Assembly (NCBI GenBank): GCA_900074885.1
Contig: FJUW01000012.1
Span: 310,001-374,000, forward strand
Origin: Rhynchosporium graminicola
Lineage: Eukaryota; Ascomycota; Leotiomycetes; Helotiales; Ploettnerulaceae
Direction of reading: 5' to 3'
DNA length: 64,000 nt
The position numbers were made by a program, and so were the translations under genes. Below the pieces are notes generated by a model. It did not search any database, was not told where the DNA came from, and saw only the letters and a program-made list of their open reading frames with translations. This document shows positions 34,376 through 46,679 of this stretch, one piece after another; positions within the stretch are counted from its first letter, which is position 1; the number at the start of each line of letters is the position of its first letter.

Positions 34376-34778
34376 ATGTCGTCCGAAGACACCAAGTCCA
34401 GCACCGACACGCCTTCCAGCCAGAGCCAAAGCGGCAGCGGCGCCGTACAGAGAGGAGGAGCAGGAATGGAGAACACACCAGCGAGCTCAGACACCCCCGC
34501 AAACGATTCCGCATTGGTAAGTTCCTCAGATTGAACAATTCATCTCATCTATCCATCATTTTTGAAGTACTTTTGACGATTTAATGATGCTGATTCTTGT
34601 GTGGTAGAAAACATCCGCACCTGACGTTCCAGATTTCGCCACCAAGAAGCCGGGTGGCAGTACCGGACTTCTGGAGAACATTCGTTCCGAGTATGTATTT
34701 CTTCTATAAACTGAACTGAACGAGCAAGTGCTAATCATCTCCAGGTTGTCGCACGGGCTGGGAAAGGGAACGGAGTAG
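34376..34778 (+). CDS. Small conserved fungal protein, 85 residues
   Basis: Three exons (34376-34516, 34608-34690, 34745-34778) are separated by introns of 91 and 54 nt with GTAAGT and GTATGT donors, and the frame closes exactly. The N-terminal half is Ser/Thr/Gln-rich and probably disordered (MSSEDTKSSTDTPSSQS). The C-terminal half has FATKKPGGSTGLLENIRSEL and ends SHGLGKGTE, which reads like a short amphipathic helix. The ATG context CAAGATG is good. I recognise no function. No signal peptide or membrane segment is present, so it is likely cytosolic or nuclear. Confidence 0.75.
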
Positions 34779-36742
34779 AGGGTGATGATTTCACATGAAA
34801 TTGTGAAGCGGGTGTCGACAACCGATTAGATTCCCTGGCTCAATACTTGCACAAATCGAAGATATATTTTTGCTGCCTAAGATGCTTTTCTTCGGGACGT
34901 GTGTGCTGCCCATTGTGAATTCGAGGTTCGGAGAAGGAGCGAGTGCGGGCCAGAAATGCGAAGCTGCCAACAGGCAAGATAATATCCGCTGCCTTCCTTA
35001 CATACCCGAAAGTGGTTTGGAATGAACAAACGACCTGTCCACTTCTAACTTCTACCTTCTACCATGGCTATTTTGCATGGGGAATCATGTAAGCAGTATG
35101 AATAATCCCACTGGGAAGCATTCCCCCAAATCTGAGGGCTGGGCCGGCAAGCTGTTTTCTTTTTTTGGCAAGTACTGTCTGGAAATTGGGAATCCCGATT
35201 AGGAAAGAATGACTGGACAGCAAGCATGCGCCTAGGTAGGCTCCAAACTCATCATCGAAACTCCCGGGCAAACCTTAGTTACCTTACCAAAGAGGCAGAT
35301 TACCAAGAATTGAAAGTAGGTTTAAAGAGATCCGACATGAAGTTAATCATCAACAGAACTGGATGAAACTATCGCGGATGCCAAGTAAGAACCATTCTCA
35401 AGTCTCATAGGATGGGCTTCTAAGGTCTTGAAGGTCTTGAAGGCCTTATAAACCTTCATTCAATCCACACTAGCCGAGGCTCGAATCCGAATACAAACAA
35501 GGTTGTCTTGTCCTCCGCGTCGGGGGTCGGCGTGACCGAGCGGGGCCCTCCGCACCAGGAACTTTGTGATGATAAAAGTGGACATTCGTGAAACTCAAAA
35601 ACGGAATCAACGCAAATATGCCCGGTGAAGCGTCGTCTGTGATACTTTACTTGTAGAAGGGTTTTACTTGTAAAGGGTGTCTCGAGAGGTGGCTCTGTGT
35701 GGTATGTATACATTGTGGGAATGATGATTCGTTTTGCTGCATGGGATTGTAGGTAGGTAGGTAGGTAGGTAGGTAGGTAGGTAAGCAACTGAGGCCAAGG
35801 TGACGCGGCCATGATTTTTCTGGCCGAGGGAATTGCAGGCAGCAAGTGAAAGATATTCATTCTCCTTCATCAGGCAAAGAAGGGAAAGCTGATGCGTCCT
35901 TTCATTTGTTCGTTCGTTCGTTCGTTCGAAACGTACTCAGGTGCGAGGTATAAATGGGGCATCGCATTTGCACACAATTGGATGTGAACCCATGAGAGTC
36001 ACCACTCTGCTGAGTAATCACGATCGATCCTCGTATGCCGACCATTCAGACGAAGGGAACGCGGCCCACCGACCCACCCATCCTTCATACGGAGTGGGAC
36101 CAATTGCGAATCATCTTTGCGCCGATACGCTGGCTGTACGGCGCTGCGACCCCCAAATTCCCATCCAGCCCCGACCCGATCGCGAGTATAACGTCGGGTT
36201 TAATACTCAAAACCCGCATTCCCTCCGTTGGGCAGCTAGGGCTGGCTGGCTGGCACATTGACTTTTGGGTAGATCACAACTCACAAGCCGAGCTGCAAGA
36301 ATTCGTCAGAGACAGGCCAGAAGTTCCCGGCTAGAGCGTGCAGTAAGTAAGTAAGTAAGTAGTACTCGTATTGGGGGTGGGTGCCACTGGTAAATGGCTT
36401 GATTACCTACCTATTTACAATGCTATTCCGAGTACCGTGTCAGCTGCTGCTATTGCTGCTGCTTCTGGAACACCTGTGATTGATCAGTTCGGTTCACTTC
36501 AGTTTCATACAAGTACTTTAAAGCACGTATCTCGTACTGGGATGGATATTCAGGGATATTCAGCGGGGCGGAGGGTTCTTGCATGCGTAAGTTCCGCCTC
36601 GGCTTCTATTCTCAACTCCTCGTTCTTTAGTACATATTAAGCCCTTGGTAACCACAACTTCACTACTTTTGGTCTCGTGATTCTTCCACGTTGCCCAGGT
36701 CTGCGTCTTGCTCTGTAGGCTTTGACATCGATCCATATCAAG
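34779..36742. repeat. Intergenic with three tetranucleotide repeats
   Basis: No gene is supported. Microsatellites present are (TAGG)8 at 35750-35783, (TTCG)5 at 35909-35928 and (GTAA)5 at 36343-36362. Open frames containing Tyr-Leu-Pro-Thr runs here are translations of the TAGG repeat. An about 8-bp direct duplication (TCTTGAAGG twice) lies at 35425-35441. The last 300 bp are the P450 promoter. Confidence 0.55.
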
Positions 36743-38449
36743 ATGGGTTTCTACATGAAAGCCATACCAATACTATTGGTAATAGCGTTCTGCGTAAACA
36801 AATTATACAACTACATTCGCATCGCACGGTTCAAGAAACAACACGGTTGCAAGCCTGAAGCTCGAATCCCTCAATCTGAGCGCATCATTGGTTACGGCTT
36901 ATACAAGACACAAGTGCGAGCTCAGAAAACCCGGAACCTTCTCACAGTGGGAAGACAGAGATTCCTGGATCATGGAAATACCTGGTCGGCGGTTTTGATG
37001 GGCAAAGTTCGTATTCCCTTGCCAGCTTTTCCTTGACTCAGGCTGACAATTTACGAAGTCATTCTACAATACCGTTGAACCAGAAAATGTGAAAGCGATT
37101 CTGGCAACCCAGTTCAAGGACTTTAGTTTAGGGGAGAGACTGCAGTCTTTTGGACCTCTCCTTGGCCAGGGTATCTTCACCACAGGTAAATTGATCGCAA
37201 AGTGATGTGAGATCTTGCTGATATCAGGAATAGACGGAAAGCAATGGGAGCATTCAAGGGTATGTACCAAAAGCTGCTCGCAAAGGCTGGTCACTAACAA
37301 ACTCCCATAGGCTCTTGTCAGACCAAACTTTACCCGAGCGCAGGTCGCTGACCTCGACACCTTTGAGACTCACATCCAGCATTTTATCTCCCGCATACCA
37401 AGGGATGGCACCACCGTCGACCTTCAGACGCTTTTCTTCAAGCTTACTCTAGACTCGGCAACGGAGTTCCTCTTCGGAGATTCCGTCAATTCTCTGACGA
37501 GTAGCAAAGACTCGGAACAAGACCAGTTCGGACGACTGTTCGACCTAGCACAAAGCCGACTGGGTAACCGAAGTCGTCTCGGACGATTAGTCGCTCTGTA
37601 CCCGGATGCCGAGTTCGATGAAGCATGTAAGTTCGTCCATCAATTCGTGGACAAGATCATCTTCAGGGCGCTCGAGAAAGTCAGTCCCCACGACCAAGGG
37701 AAACAGATCGAGAGCACCTCAGAGCGCTATGTCTTCCTCACTGAGATGCTGAAATCGACTCGAGACCCTAAGCAAATACGAGATGAGCTTCTGAATATCC
37801 TTCTCGCGGGTAGGGACACGACGGCCAGTCTGCTAAGCAATACATTCCACGTCCTTGCCAGAAGACCAGATATCTGGAAAAAGCTCAAGGCCGAAGTCGA
37901 CGAGCTGCAAGGTGTCAAGCCAGACTACGAGACTCTGAGAAATATGAAGTATCTGAAGAACCTGCTCAATGAATGTACGTCTCTCACCATCCTGCTTCGG
38001 GTGATCACAACACACTAACCCACCCAGCTCTCCGTCTCTACCCCGTCGTCCCAGGAAACGCCCGCTTCGCCACCCGCGACACCACTCTCCCCCGTGGCGG
38101 CGGCCCAGACGGCCTCTCCCCGATATTCATGCCCAAAGGCGCCATCGCAGCATACTCGGTCTACACCATGCACCGACGCACCGACATCTTCGGGCCCGAC
38201 GCCGACGCATTCGATCCCGACCGCTGGGACGACGGCCTGCGTCCCGGATGGGCATACCTGCCCTTCAACGGTGGGCCCAGGATATGCGTGGGGCAGATAT
38301 TCGCCCTGACGGAGGCGAGTTACACGACGGTGAGGCTGTTGCAGGAGTTTGGCGGCATTGAGGATCGAGATGGGTCGGCGTGGGAGGAACTCATCGGGTT
38401 GACGTGTGCGAGTGCGAAGGGTGTCTGTGTCGCGCTGACGCCTAGGTAA
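36743..38449 (+). CDS. Cytochrome P450, CYP52-like alkane/fatty-acid hydroxylase
   Basis: This is an ER-anchored monooxygenase of the CYP52 type, which hydroxylates the terminal carbon of alkanes and fatty acids. Five exons (36743-37006, 37059-37185, 37234-37259, 37311-37974, 38028-38449) give 500 residues, and all phases close. The first junction uses a GTTCGT donor and is the least certain. An N-terminal membrane helix (about residues 4-20) precedes a basic stop-transfer region. CYP52-type blocks include [18 protein letters not shown] and [19 protein letters not shown] (C-helix WxxxR). The I-helix has LLAGRDTTA (about 295), the K-helix ExxR is E360-R363, and PDRW is near 424. The haem-binding loop [10 protein letters not shown] places the thiolate at Cys447. 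Exon 3 is only 26 nt. The substrate is inferred from family only. Confidence 0.93.
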
Positions 38450-41400
38450 GGTAAGGTAGTTTGTGCTGGCCTTTCTTCTTTCCGGAGAGAGGGTTTGCTT
38501 ACATCGAGTTGTGGCGATCTGGCGCATGGGTTTCTGCATCGCGTTATCTACATAACTATTTTATTTGACGACACAACATTTTTATCGAGATTTTCCCATG
38601 GGAGATTATACACCTATCGTAGATTTCCTATTCGCTACAAGTGGATCTCGTGATAACACCACCGCATTTCTCGTCGGTCAGATCTTCCCGTCTCGTCTCT
38701 CCCTACTTACCATTCCATTCCCTCACTTCTAGGGAAAAGATAACATCCTCGGAATTCACCGGTCACTTATTCCATCCTAGCCAAGACACATTGTCGTCTC
38801 TAGATCGTCGACGACCACTACGAAGTTGCAGCCAAAGCTACTCATTGATGCGCATCACACTTTGCAACAGTCCCCCGCTCTCGAATCCGAAGGATCCCAC
38901 AGCCCCAGCCAGCCAGAGAAGTCCTCGCCAGCCCCCACTTACACATTCCGCTCTCTCCAGACTGCTTGCTCTCTACCTGCTGCCAGGCTCTCTAATTCCT
39001 TCTTCTCCTCTGCAACTGCAACTGCAACTGCAAGCTCTTCAGCTCACCACCTCCGCCTCGTAGCCAAGGAACTCTGTCTGTTCCTTCCAAACACCCTGCC
39101 TAATTCCTCGCGATGAGAAGCTAGCTCGTTCGTGTTTGTGAGATCTACTAGCTATTATAGACTACGTGCGAGGAAGCAGTATGGATAGAGGCTGTCCTTT
39201 TCCTTTGATGAATGGATGATGGACGGGACGATCTCGTGCTGCGGTGTTAGCTGGGGGCCTTCTGTCTATGTAGTCGGCAGACAGATCGTCTGTTTTCTTT
39301 CTTGTTAACAAGACTGTCTCTCGGAGCTGATCGGTCGCCTTGGTCGTGGCTGATGATATGCTTTGTGGACTGGCCTGCTCTATGCCACTTTGCATGGGAG
39401 GAATGATCGGGGCTTTTGAGATGGGAGTATGTTGGTTTGAAGGGTTTCATGCTGCATGAGCGGCTTTCTGATCACTGATACCGCACGAAGTAACGCTCGA
39501 CACGCTAGAGCTAGTATACTGTACACATGACCGTCTTCAAGCGTGCCACTTCGTCCGACGTATCTTTTCATCCACATCACTAGGCTGCAGAGAACCCAGT
39601 GGGTCTTGAGCAAGGGGTTGTAGCATGTATGATTTGAGCTGTGTTAAATGAAGGAAGCCTTATATCCTCGTCCCTTGAAGACTCTCTCTCTCGTACCTCA
39701 AAAGCGTATCCCGTGACTCTCCATCCGTGTCTCCTTTCATCAGCCGTTCATTCATGTCTGACTCTTATCACGCCCGCCGATCTTGAGCATCCCACCGTCG
39801 GGACGGCGCTTCGCAATCGTGCCCCGGCCGAATTTAGCCTGGAGGCGTTTGGATATCGTCTGGACCTGATTCGTGAACTGGTAAAGTATCTTTGAGAGCT
39901 GGATCTCAAAGCTGGCTTATTCCCACTATTGAACCTGACATAGTGAGGGTCAGTCTAAGACAATACCTGTAGAATGGGCTCTGACCTCGAACGCGATAGA
40001 TGGATGGGCGAGCAGGCGATGATGTCAAGCCACCTCGTGTAAAGTGTACTTACTCAGCCTTGCCAGACAAACACTTCCTCATACGGCGAGGTCGCAGATG
40101 AGATCAGAAGATATCGCTTGCGTGTCCGGTCTTCTGTGATTCGTTCTCTGTCGTCGAGGTGGTCATAGAGAGTGCATGTTAGTGGGTTGCTGGTATTTGG
40201 ATTGCCGTAGACTGATGCGGGGAAGTAAGTGATGTATCTGGTTCCTGGCTTAACAAAGACATAAGAAGGTTGGAATCCTTAAGATGCCCCATGAATGAAT
40301 TCGATCGAGGGGTAACGGAGGCCTGGACCCCGAATAGCTGCATGAAGATTTGTCTTGGTTGGTTACACAACTTCGGAAGTAATACCAGGAACGAATACCG
40401 AGAGGGTTTCTGTCCTTCGTAGTATATGACCAGAATTTCGGTATATAGTAGAACTGAGGTAAGTTCATGATGGTTCAGCAAAAAGAGTGTTGGGGTTTGA
40501 TAGTCGTTGGAGCTATACACCCGATATCTTTCTTGGTTTGCGGCACGATTTATTGTTATGTTTATTCTGCAGCATCTATCGTGGAGCATGCAGCCACAAT
40601 CCAATATTGATGGTAATTATTGACCAATAAGTGCCCCATCCAAGCCTACCGTTTCCACTAACGCCCTGTTTATATGTTGGTTTCTAGATTTCGATGAAGG
40701 ATGCAACCCCGCTTTTGCTGACTGCTGCAGGTCGTTGGCCCAGCTGACATCTAGGAGGCAAGATGGTGGCAGGCTGTGCTCTGATATTCTTGGCCCTAAC
40801 AAATGGAAAGACGGTCCATTTAGCATCAGAATAGAACTGGGCAGATGTTGGAAATTACAGGATGAAAGCATGGTGAAAGCAGAGTCAATAAATAATATGT
40901 CTAATCAAATAATAAATATTGAAGAAGTCGATGATAAAGTCAAGACTTGCAAAGGAATCAATCGTTGACAGATATGTATACATTCTATTCGCCGATATCA
41001 TTGCTTGAAGGCGTGCGGCAGCTCATTCCCTGACCGAGGTAGCTTTGAGCTTTGAGAGCATACCTATCAAGATTCTTGCCCTATGTCCCTAGGGCTTTCA
41101 TTCCGCAGGAAAAGAGCTCTTGAGGCTGTGGGCTGTAATGGTGTTTAGGCACTTCATGAATTGATCCCTAGGAGAAGTGAGCTAGACTGGCTAGTTCAAG
41201 TGATCTCCCACCCTACCTCGACCAATCAAGTACTCAAGCGTTTTACAGTTGAATATTGTCATATTGTGAGAGTTACCTTACAAAGTGGTTCAATTCTGTG
41301 AGGTTTAGGATCTTTTCTCGATTTGGAACAGGAGGATCCTCGAATCTCACGCCAAGTACTCTTTCCCAAAACAGCCGAGATGCAATAGTCATCAACAAGC

Positions 41401-41829
41401 TGCAGAGCCTCATGATTAACGTACTCTAGCCACCCCTTACTCTATTTTGATTATGTCGATGGGTCGCAAACAGATCTTTATGAGTGCGTAGTGCCAGGTC
41501 AAATGAGGGAAAGAGAGCAACTTTCGTATCATTCTGTTAGCTGTTGACTCGCACAGCAGGAGCGAGCTGAGAATACATCCCGCCCGCTGCGGGACAAGAT
41601 TACCCCGCCATTATCATGAGACAAAGACACGAGATCGTGACATCCAGATACTCGTAGATTATAAACCCTACACGTAGCTTGCTTCCGGAAAGAAAAGGTG
41701 ACCAATTTTCAATACCTTCGCGATTCAAGGCTCAAGCTGGCACAGTAAGTCTACGTTCGTACATCTACCTCTAACTCTTGCTGATCCCTTCCTTAAAGAT
41801 AAATAAACCCTCGCGCCACTATTCCTACC
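38450..41829. other. Intergenic, 3.4 kb, no gene seen
   Basis: No supported gene. C/T-rich, promoter-like sequence with TGCAACTGCAACTGCAACTGCAAG (four near-copies of a hexamer) lies at 39011-39034. Open frames at 38641-39116 lack motifs. Minus-strand frames at 40179-40871 also lack motifs. The tract may contain untranslated or noncoding transcripts that cannot be seen from sequence alone. Confidence 0.4.
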
Positions 41830-42180
41830 ATGTCTCTGCTCAACCTCATCGTCTCGGCCGCCTTGAGCATATCTCCCAACGAGCTCTCCGATTTGCAGAA
41901 AGCGGCGGGGACGAAACATACGGAACACAGAGACAAGAGATCATCCTCTGTCGCCGCTGAACCTTCAGCATCAACATTCCAACACCCCATCGCTTCGAGT
42001 AAAGCGGATACGAGATCTAGCGCAGAGGAGCAGGAGGTAAGTAGAGAGAAAAAAGATGCGGATACTTCCGTTGCAACTCACAGTCCGGCAGAGGAAAATG
42101 AGGAAGATTTGCCAAGGTATGAAGACACTAGAAGGGACTTGCCGGGTTATACGAAAGAAGTAAGCGGGAATACGAAGTAA
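41830..42180 (+). CDS. Hypothetical small acidic protein with LPxY motifs
   Basis: The 116-codon single frame starts from a well-placed ATG (ACCATGTCT). It begins with a hydrophobic MSLLNLIVSAALSI segment followed by NELSDLQKAAG. A Ser/Glu/Lys-rich disordered middle follows. The C-terminus has two related motifs, DLPRYED and DLPGYT. These resemble PY-type motifs that recruit WW domains of Rsp5/Nedd4 ubiquitin ligases, though the first Pro of PPxY is missing. A 47-nt GTAAGT ... CACAG segment (42037-42083) could be spliced; that would shift frame and end the protein after 74 residues without the motifs. No family is recognised. Confidence 0.45.
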   Translation: MSLLNLIVSAALSISPNELSDLQKAAGTKHTEHRDKRSSSVAAEPSASTFQHPIASSKADTRSSAEEQEVSREKKDADTSVATHSPAEENEEDLPRYEDTRRDLPGYTKEVSGNTK

Positions 42181-42875
42181 CGGTCTGGGACTGGGTTCTT
42201 TTGAGACATGGGAACGATCTACTCAGATGCTGTTTGCTTGGACATCTAACGAAAGGCGCTAAGGAGTTGAATGAGAGTCTATGCATGTGCTATCACATTT
42301 GTTGGGATGCTTGTATTAGTCGAATACAATAGGGCTTGAAACCAGACGAAATCTGGCTCGAGGACCTTTTAAGTGAAGTGTATGCTTGTATGATGACTGG
42401 ACGTGTGAAATGTATTTGAGAATTGCTAGAGGCCTTCGAAGCTTTAGATGACCCCCAGCTGATAGCAGGTCGCTTATGATCCAATTGATCGTTAAGAAGG
42501 ATCTTATTTAGGAGTTATAGTCACCCTGAACCATTCTTAGCTCATGGTTATCTGGAAGTAGATCAAACGCCTTGTTGCTGGACTTTTTTCTCATGCTCTT
42601 GAATTTATTGGAATGCTAGAATTAGATGCATTGATATCGAATAGCAAACGACTATGTTGCTCTGACGAAGATAGAAAGAAAATCAGCTTATCCACAGCAA
42701 TTAGAGACAGGCTACGATGGTGCAAACCCCGTTAGGGTAGCAAAGGAGACAGGGAATCACATGAGCCTCTAGGATACTGCGGGCCATATGGCGTTTTTGG
42801 ATCAGAAGTGTACGACACATAGCTCGTAGCGAAAAGCAAACAATCATGGTTTAGGCAATGTTCTTCGGATTTTAA
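42181..42875. other. Intergenic left of the copia element
   Basis: I see no gene or repeat here. Bases 42876-42880 (TCTTG), just after this tract, are the left target-site duplication of the retrotransposon. Confidence 0.45.
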
Positions 42876-42880
42876 TCTTG

Positions 42881-43058
42881 TATCGCAAGGTTACGTTGAT
42901 CTTCAGAGTAAGGCATAGAGTAGTTGAATGATGTTGGTTGTATTGCAGTACTAATTACTATGGAGAGTCGACAGAAGATATTATCTAGGAATATCCGCAC
43001 GGACTATACACGTGACTACAGTCACCTGATCCATGCCAAGACCCATATCCTCGCAACA
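42881..43058 (-). repeat. 3' LTR of the copia element
   Basis: 178 bp. On the transcribed (minus) strand it begins TGTTGCGAGG and ends CCTTGCGATA. The expected LTR terminus is CA; the TA seen here is what RIP would make of CA. It is identical in length and extent to the 5' LTR and the solo LTR. Confidence 0.92.
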
Positions 43059-43299
43059 CACCCCTCTATAGAGATACCATAAAGTCGGTAACTTCTACAG
43101 GTACGAGTGATCCAATTTCCTGTAATTAATCGATTATACTATCGTATGCGTACGTATAGTAACACCCCTAGAGACTAGAACTATACCTCGATATCACGTG
43201 AACTAGATAAACCCCAAGTTCCGTAATTCCTTCAAGACAGTCTGCCTTCCCGATTAATATCTACACCCCTTATTCTAAGTATAAAACAGTTATATTCAG

Positions 43300-44900
43300 C
43301 ATTACTATAAAGGCCTTAAGGTCTTATAGGCTAAGTAGTTTAGTGAAACCGTCTGCCGCGTTCTCTTTTAAGGGTATATACTAAAGGTCTAAATAACCTC
43401 TAGCGACCTCCTAGCGAAAGTAGTAGAATTTGATATCGATATGCTTAGTACGCTAGTGTAATTCAGGGTTCTCTAATAGAGATAACGCTCCCTAATTATC
43501 GCACTATATCTTTACACTTCTAGAGTCTAGCTTATTATAGCCTAGCTCCTTCAGTACTTGACGTATCCATAAAGCTTCTCTAGCAAAGGCGCATATAGCT
43601 ATATACTCTGCTTCCGTAGAGGCAAGAGCTATAGTAGTCTATCGCTTTGAAATAGCTAAGAAAACACCTCCTGTAAGGAAGAAACAGACTCCGGTATATG
43701 ACACTCTATTAATTCGGTTACCAGCCTAATCAGAGTCGCAGAAACCTCTTAATTTCATCTTCTCTCTATCGGTAACGTCTCCTCCGTAAGTCGTAGCGTA
43801 GTACTTCGTACCTTATAGGTACGCAAGTACTCTCTTAGCGCTCGCAAGGTATTAAAGTAATGGATTTATTAGAAATTATAATAGTATAGAGTAGTAGTAT
43901 AATATATCCTAGCGAGTATAAGCTAGGTACTGTAAACTACCGCAAAGCTGTTAATATAGCTTGATTTCTTATAGAGTAGCTACTCCCTTGAATTTAACTA
44001 TAGAAACCTCTGAACTAGTAGTAAAGGGCGTATCAGCGCTCTTACAGTTAGTTATTCTAAATCGATCTAATATCTTATCGATATACGCATCTTGGCAAAG
44101 AGAAATCGTCTTCTTCTCTCTATCACGTATAATTCTAACGCTAAGGAAGTATTTAGCTAGTCCAGCTAGTAGAATATCGAATATAGTGAGAATCTTCTTC
44201 TTAAGCTCTTTAAGAGCTATTCCAGCCTTTAAGATAACTAGAAAATCGTCAACGTAAGTAACAATAATTATTCTAGTTTCTCGGTTAATATACACGCAAT
44301 TATCAGTTTATAAAGGTATAAAGTCGATAATACCGAACTCCTTACGTAAGGTCTCTTACTAGAGACGTGGAGACTACTTCAGACTATATAGAGCCTTTAG
44401 CAAGAGCATATATTTATCATCTATAAGTCTACGCCCAAATTATCTATAAAATAGCAGCAATTTAACATATATCTAGGTATCGGCTTCACTATATAAGAAT
44501 ACCGTTACTATATCAAACTATTCGACTTCTAAGTCGTACTCCGCCGCAACTACCAAGCCTATCTTCTAAGTAGAAGATTTACAGACTCCAGTATACGTCT
44601 AATCGTAATCGTAACTAAATCGTTACGTATAACCTTAGACTATAAATCTGACCTTATATTTATCGATTTTGCTATCCATATCTCTCTTAGTCTTGAAAAC
44701 TAGACGAGAACCTAGTACTCTATACCCTTTTAGCATATCAGAGCGACTCATAGTCTTCCAAGTCGACTTCTCTTTAAGAGATCGGTATTCCTTAATAATC
44801 GCCTTCTTCCATTCTAGCCAATTAGCTCTCTTTATAGCCTGATCCAAAGTAGTCGGATCATCCAAGAATAGAGACTCTTCTTAAGCCGTATAAAAGGCGA
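43300..44900 (-). pseudogene. copia pol, reverse transcriptase and RNase H part (dead)
   Basis: On the minus strand, the start of the RT domain reads WLEWKKAIIKEYRSLKEKST and GYRVLGSRLVFKTKRD (44865-44635). The catalytic box is TYVDDFLVIL (about 44250). DAYIDKILDRF and the connection segment follow. RNase H is marked by LASTEAEYIAICAFAREALW (about 43640-43570) and TKHIDIKFYYFR. These are the standard copia blocks in order. Several TAG stops interrupt the RNase H part, each at a position where copia proteins have Gln. Confidence 0.85.
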
Positions 44901-45252
44901 GTCGATACTAACTAGTACTCTCTAGTACTTCTTCCAATAGAGAGATAGTATAGGAGTAGCTATTATTTAGTTCCGGGGTTACCTCAGGCGTCGAAATTAG
45001 AGTCGGATTATTACGGCCAGAGCATATAGCTCTAGGGACATACTCCGGCATATAGTTCTTAGATCCAGGAGGCTTACTACGCTTCTTTTATATAGTAATT
45101 TACTCCGGAATATCGACCTCTAGTGCTGGAACTTCGTCCTCAACTGTAGATTCGGCATCTTCCGTACTATCGATTTCGACTTCGGAATCCTCGTCTTAGC
45201 TTATGATACCTATATCAGGAGTAATAGCGCTAGTAACCTCGACGTCTTGATT

Positions 45253-46665
45253 TTAACTTAAAGTATCGATAGAATCATCACCCCTAGTTTGAGGTACTAT
45301 TATAGCGTCTTCTTCGTAAGGTTCTATAACTAAGCCGTCTTTATCAAATCGTAGATAAGAGGTACGAACCACCTTTCCATTAACTAGGCATCTATAGATA
45401 TTATGACTTTCAAATCCTACTAGAATACCCTTTTCAGCTCTAGGAGCTACCTTATAGCTCTGGACTCTCTTTTCCTTATTAATTAGTATAAAGACAAGAT
45501 ATCCCAATATACGGAGATACTTAATAGAGGGAGTATAGTTCACCCCTAGTTTAATATCATCCCAGAAGCACTTAAAAGGAGTCTTCCCTTCTACTCTAGA
45601 AGTAGAGGTAAGATTAGCGATATATATGCAGGCGAGTAGAATTTCCGGCCATATATAGTCAGGTATATTCTGGTCCACCATAACTATACGTACCTTCTCG
45701 ATAATCGTACGTATAGAGCATTCAGCTCTTCTATCTTACTCTAGAGTATACGGAGTAGACTCCTCTAGTAGCATTCTAAGGTAGTCGGCAAGCTCTTTCA
45801 TCTGAGAGGGAGAGTACTCCTTACTCCCGTCATATCTCCACACCTTAATTTTACAGTAATACTATATTTCGGCCAACTTAATTAGCTTTTAATTAGCTAA
45901 GTATATATCCGACTTCTTAGCGTAAGTAAAGGCCCACTTTCCAGTCGAATAGGCGCATAAGAAGATAGAGGCGTAAGAGTGACCATTCAGACCCTTAGGT
46001 TTAAGGTATACTACATCTACATAGATTTCATCTATCGATCTAGTAAGTTATACACGTGCCGACACCTTATTAACCTTCCGAATAGGTCAGCCTTTCTCAC
46101 ATGGTACGCAAAGGCGAGTTCTACCAGTCTTAAGCTCTATAAACTTCATACCAGTAACCATAGATTGAGTGCGTCGTACTACGTTAAAGCTAGCGTAACA
46201 CATACGTCTGTACCAAAGCTCTATATCGACTGTAGCTTACTCTACTACTGCAAGTAAGCTCAAACCCGGAAAGCTAGCGTACCCTGCGCCGGAGGTCGTC
46301 TCTTCTTCAATAATAAATAGATTCTCATCAATTATACAGATCTCCTTCTCCTTAGATATATAGAGAATAGAACTACGTAAATAACCTCCTAATTTATTCA
46401 ATTTAGAACCGGAGTATAGGCAGACTAGAGACTACGGGATATACAGTATATCATAGCACTCTAATATACGCACTATACTATCGGTCTTTATTGCCTTAAT
46501 CGTACAACTTCTAATCCCGGTAGGGCGTAACAGCCCATTAACAATAAGTATATAAGGTAAGTCGTCTTTTAGCGTATATAAGGTAAATTTAGAAAGGTCG
46601 TTAGATATATACTCCGTAGCGCCGGTGTCGAAGAGCCATCGTGACTTATTATAGTGAGAGAACAT
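45253..46665 (-). pseudogene. copia pol, protease and integrase part (dead)
   Basis: The aspartic protease is marked by WLFDTGATEYISND (about 46635). The integrase core end and C-terminal domain are seen at 45681-45253: DYIWPEILLACIYIANLTST, then GKTPFKCFWDDIK, LGYLVFILINKEKR and KGILVGFESHNIYRCLV. Intervening integrase sequence (46260-45690) is interrupted by stops. The order protease-integrase-RT identifies copia rather than gypsy. Confidence 0.82.
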
Positions 46666-46679
46666 AGCTATAGAAGCCG

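Noticed and set aside
35456..35870. Minus-strand frames with Tyr-Leu-Pro-Thr repeats
   Set aside because: The repeat residues are translations of the (TAGG)8 microsatellite; no motif or splice support elsewhere in the frames.
38015..38539. 174-codon minus-strand frame over the P450 3' exon
   Set aside because: Antisense shadow of the GC-rich, strongly coding exon 5 of the P450.
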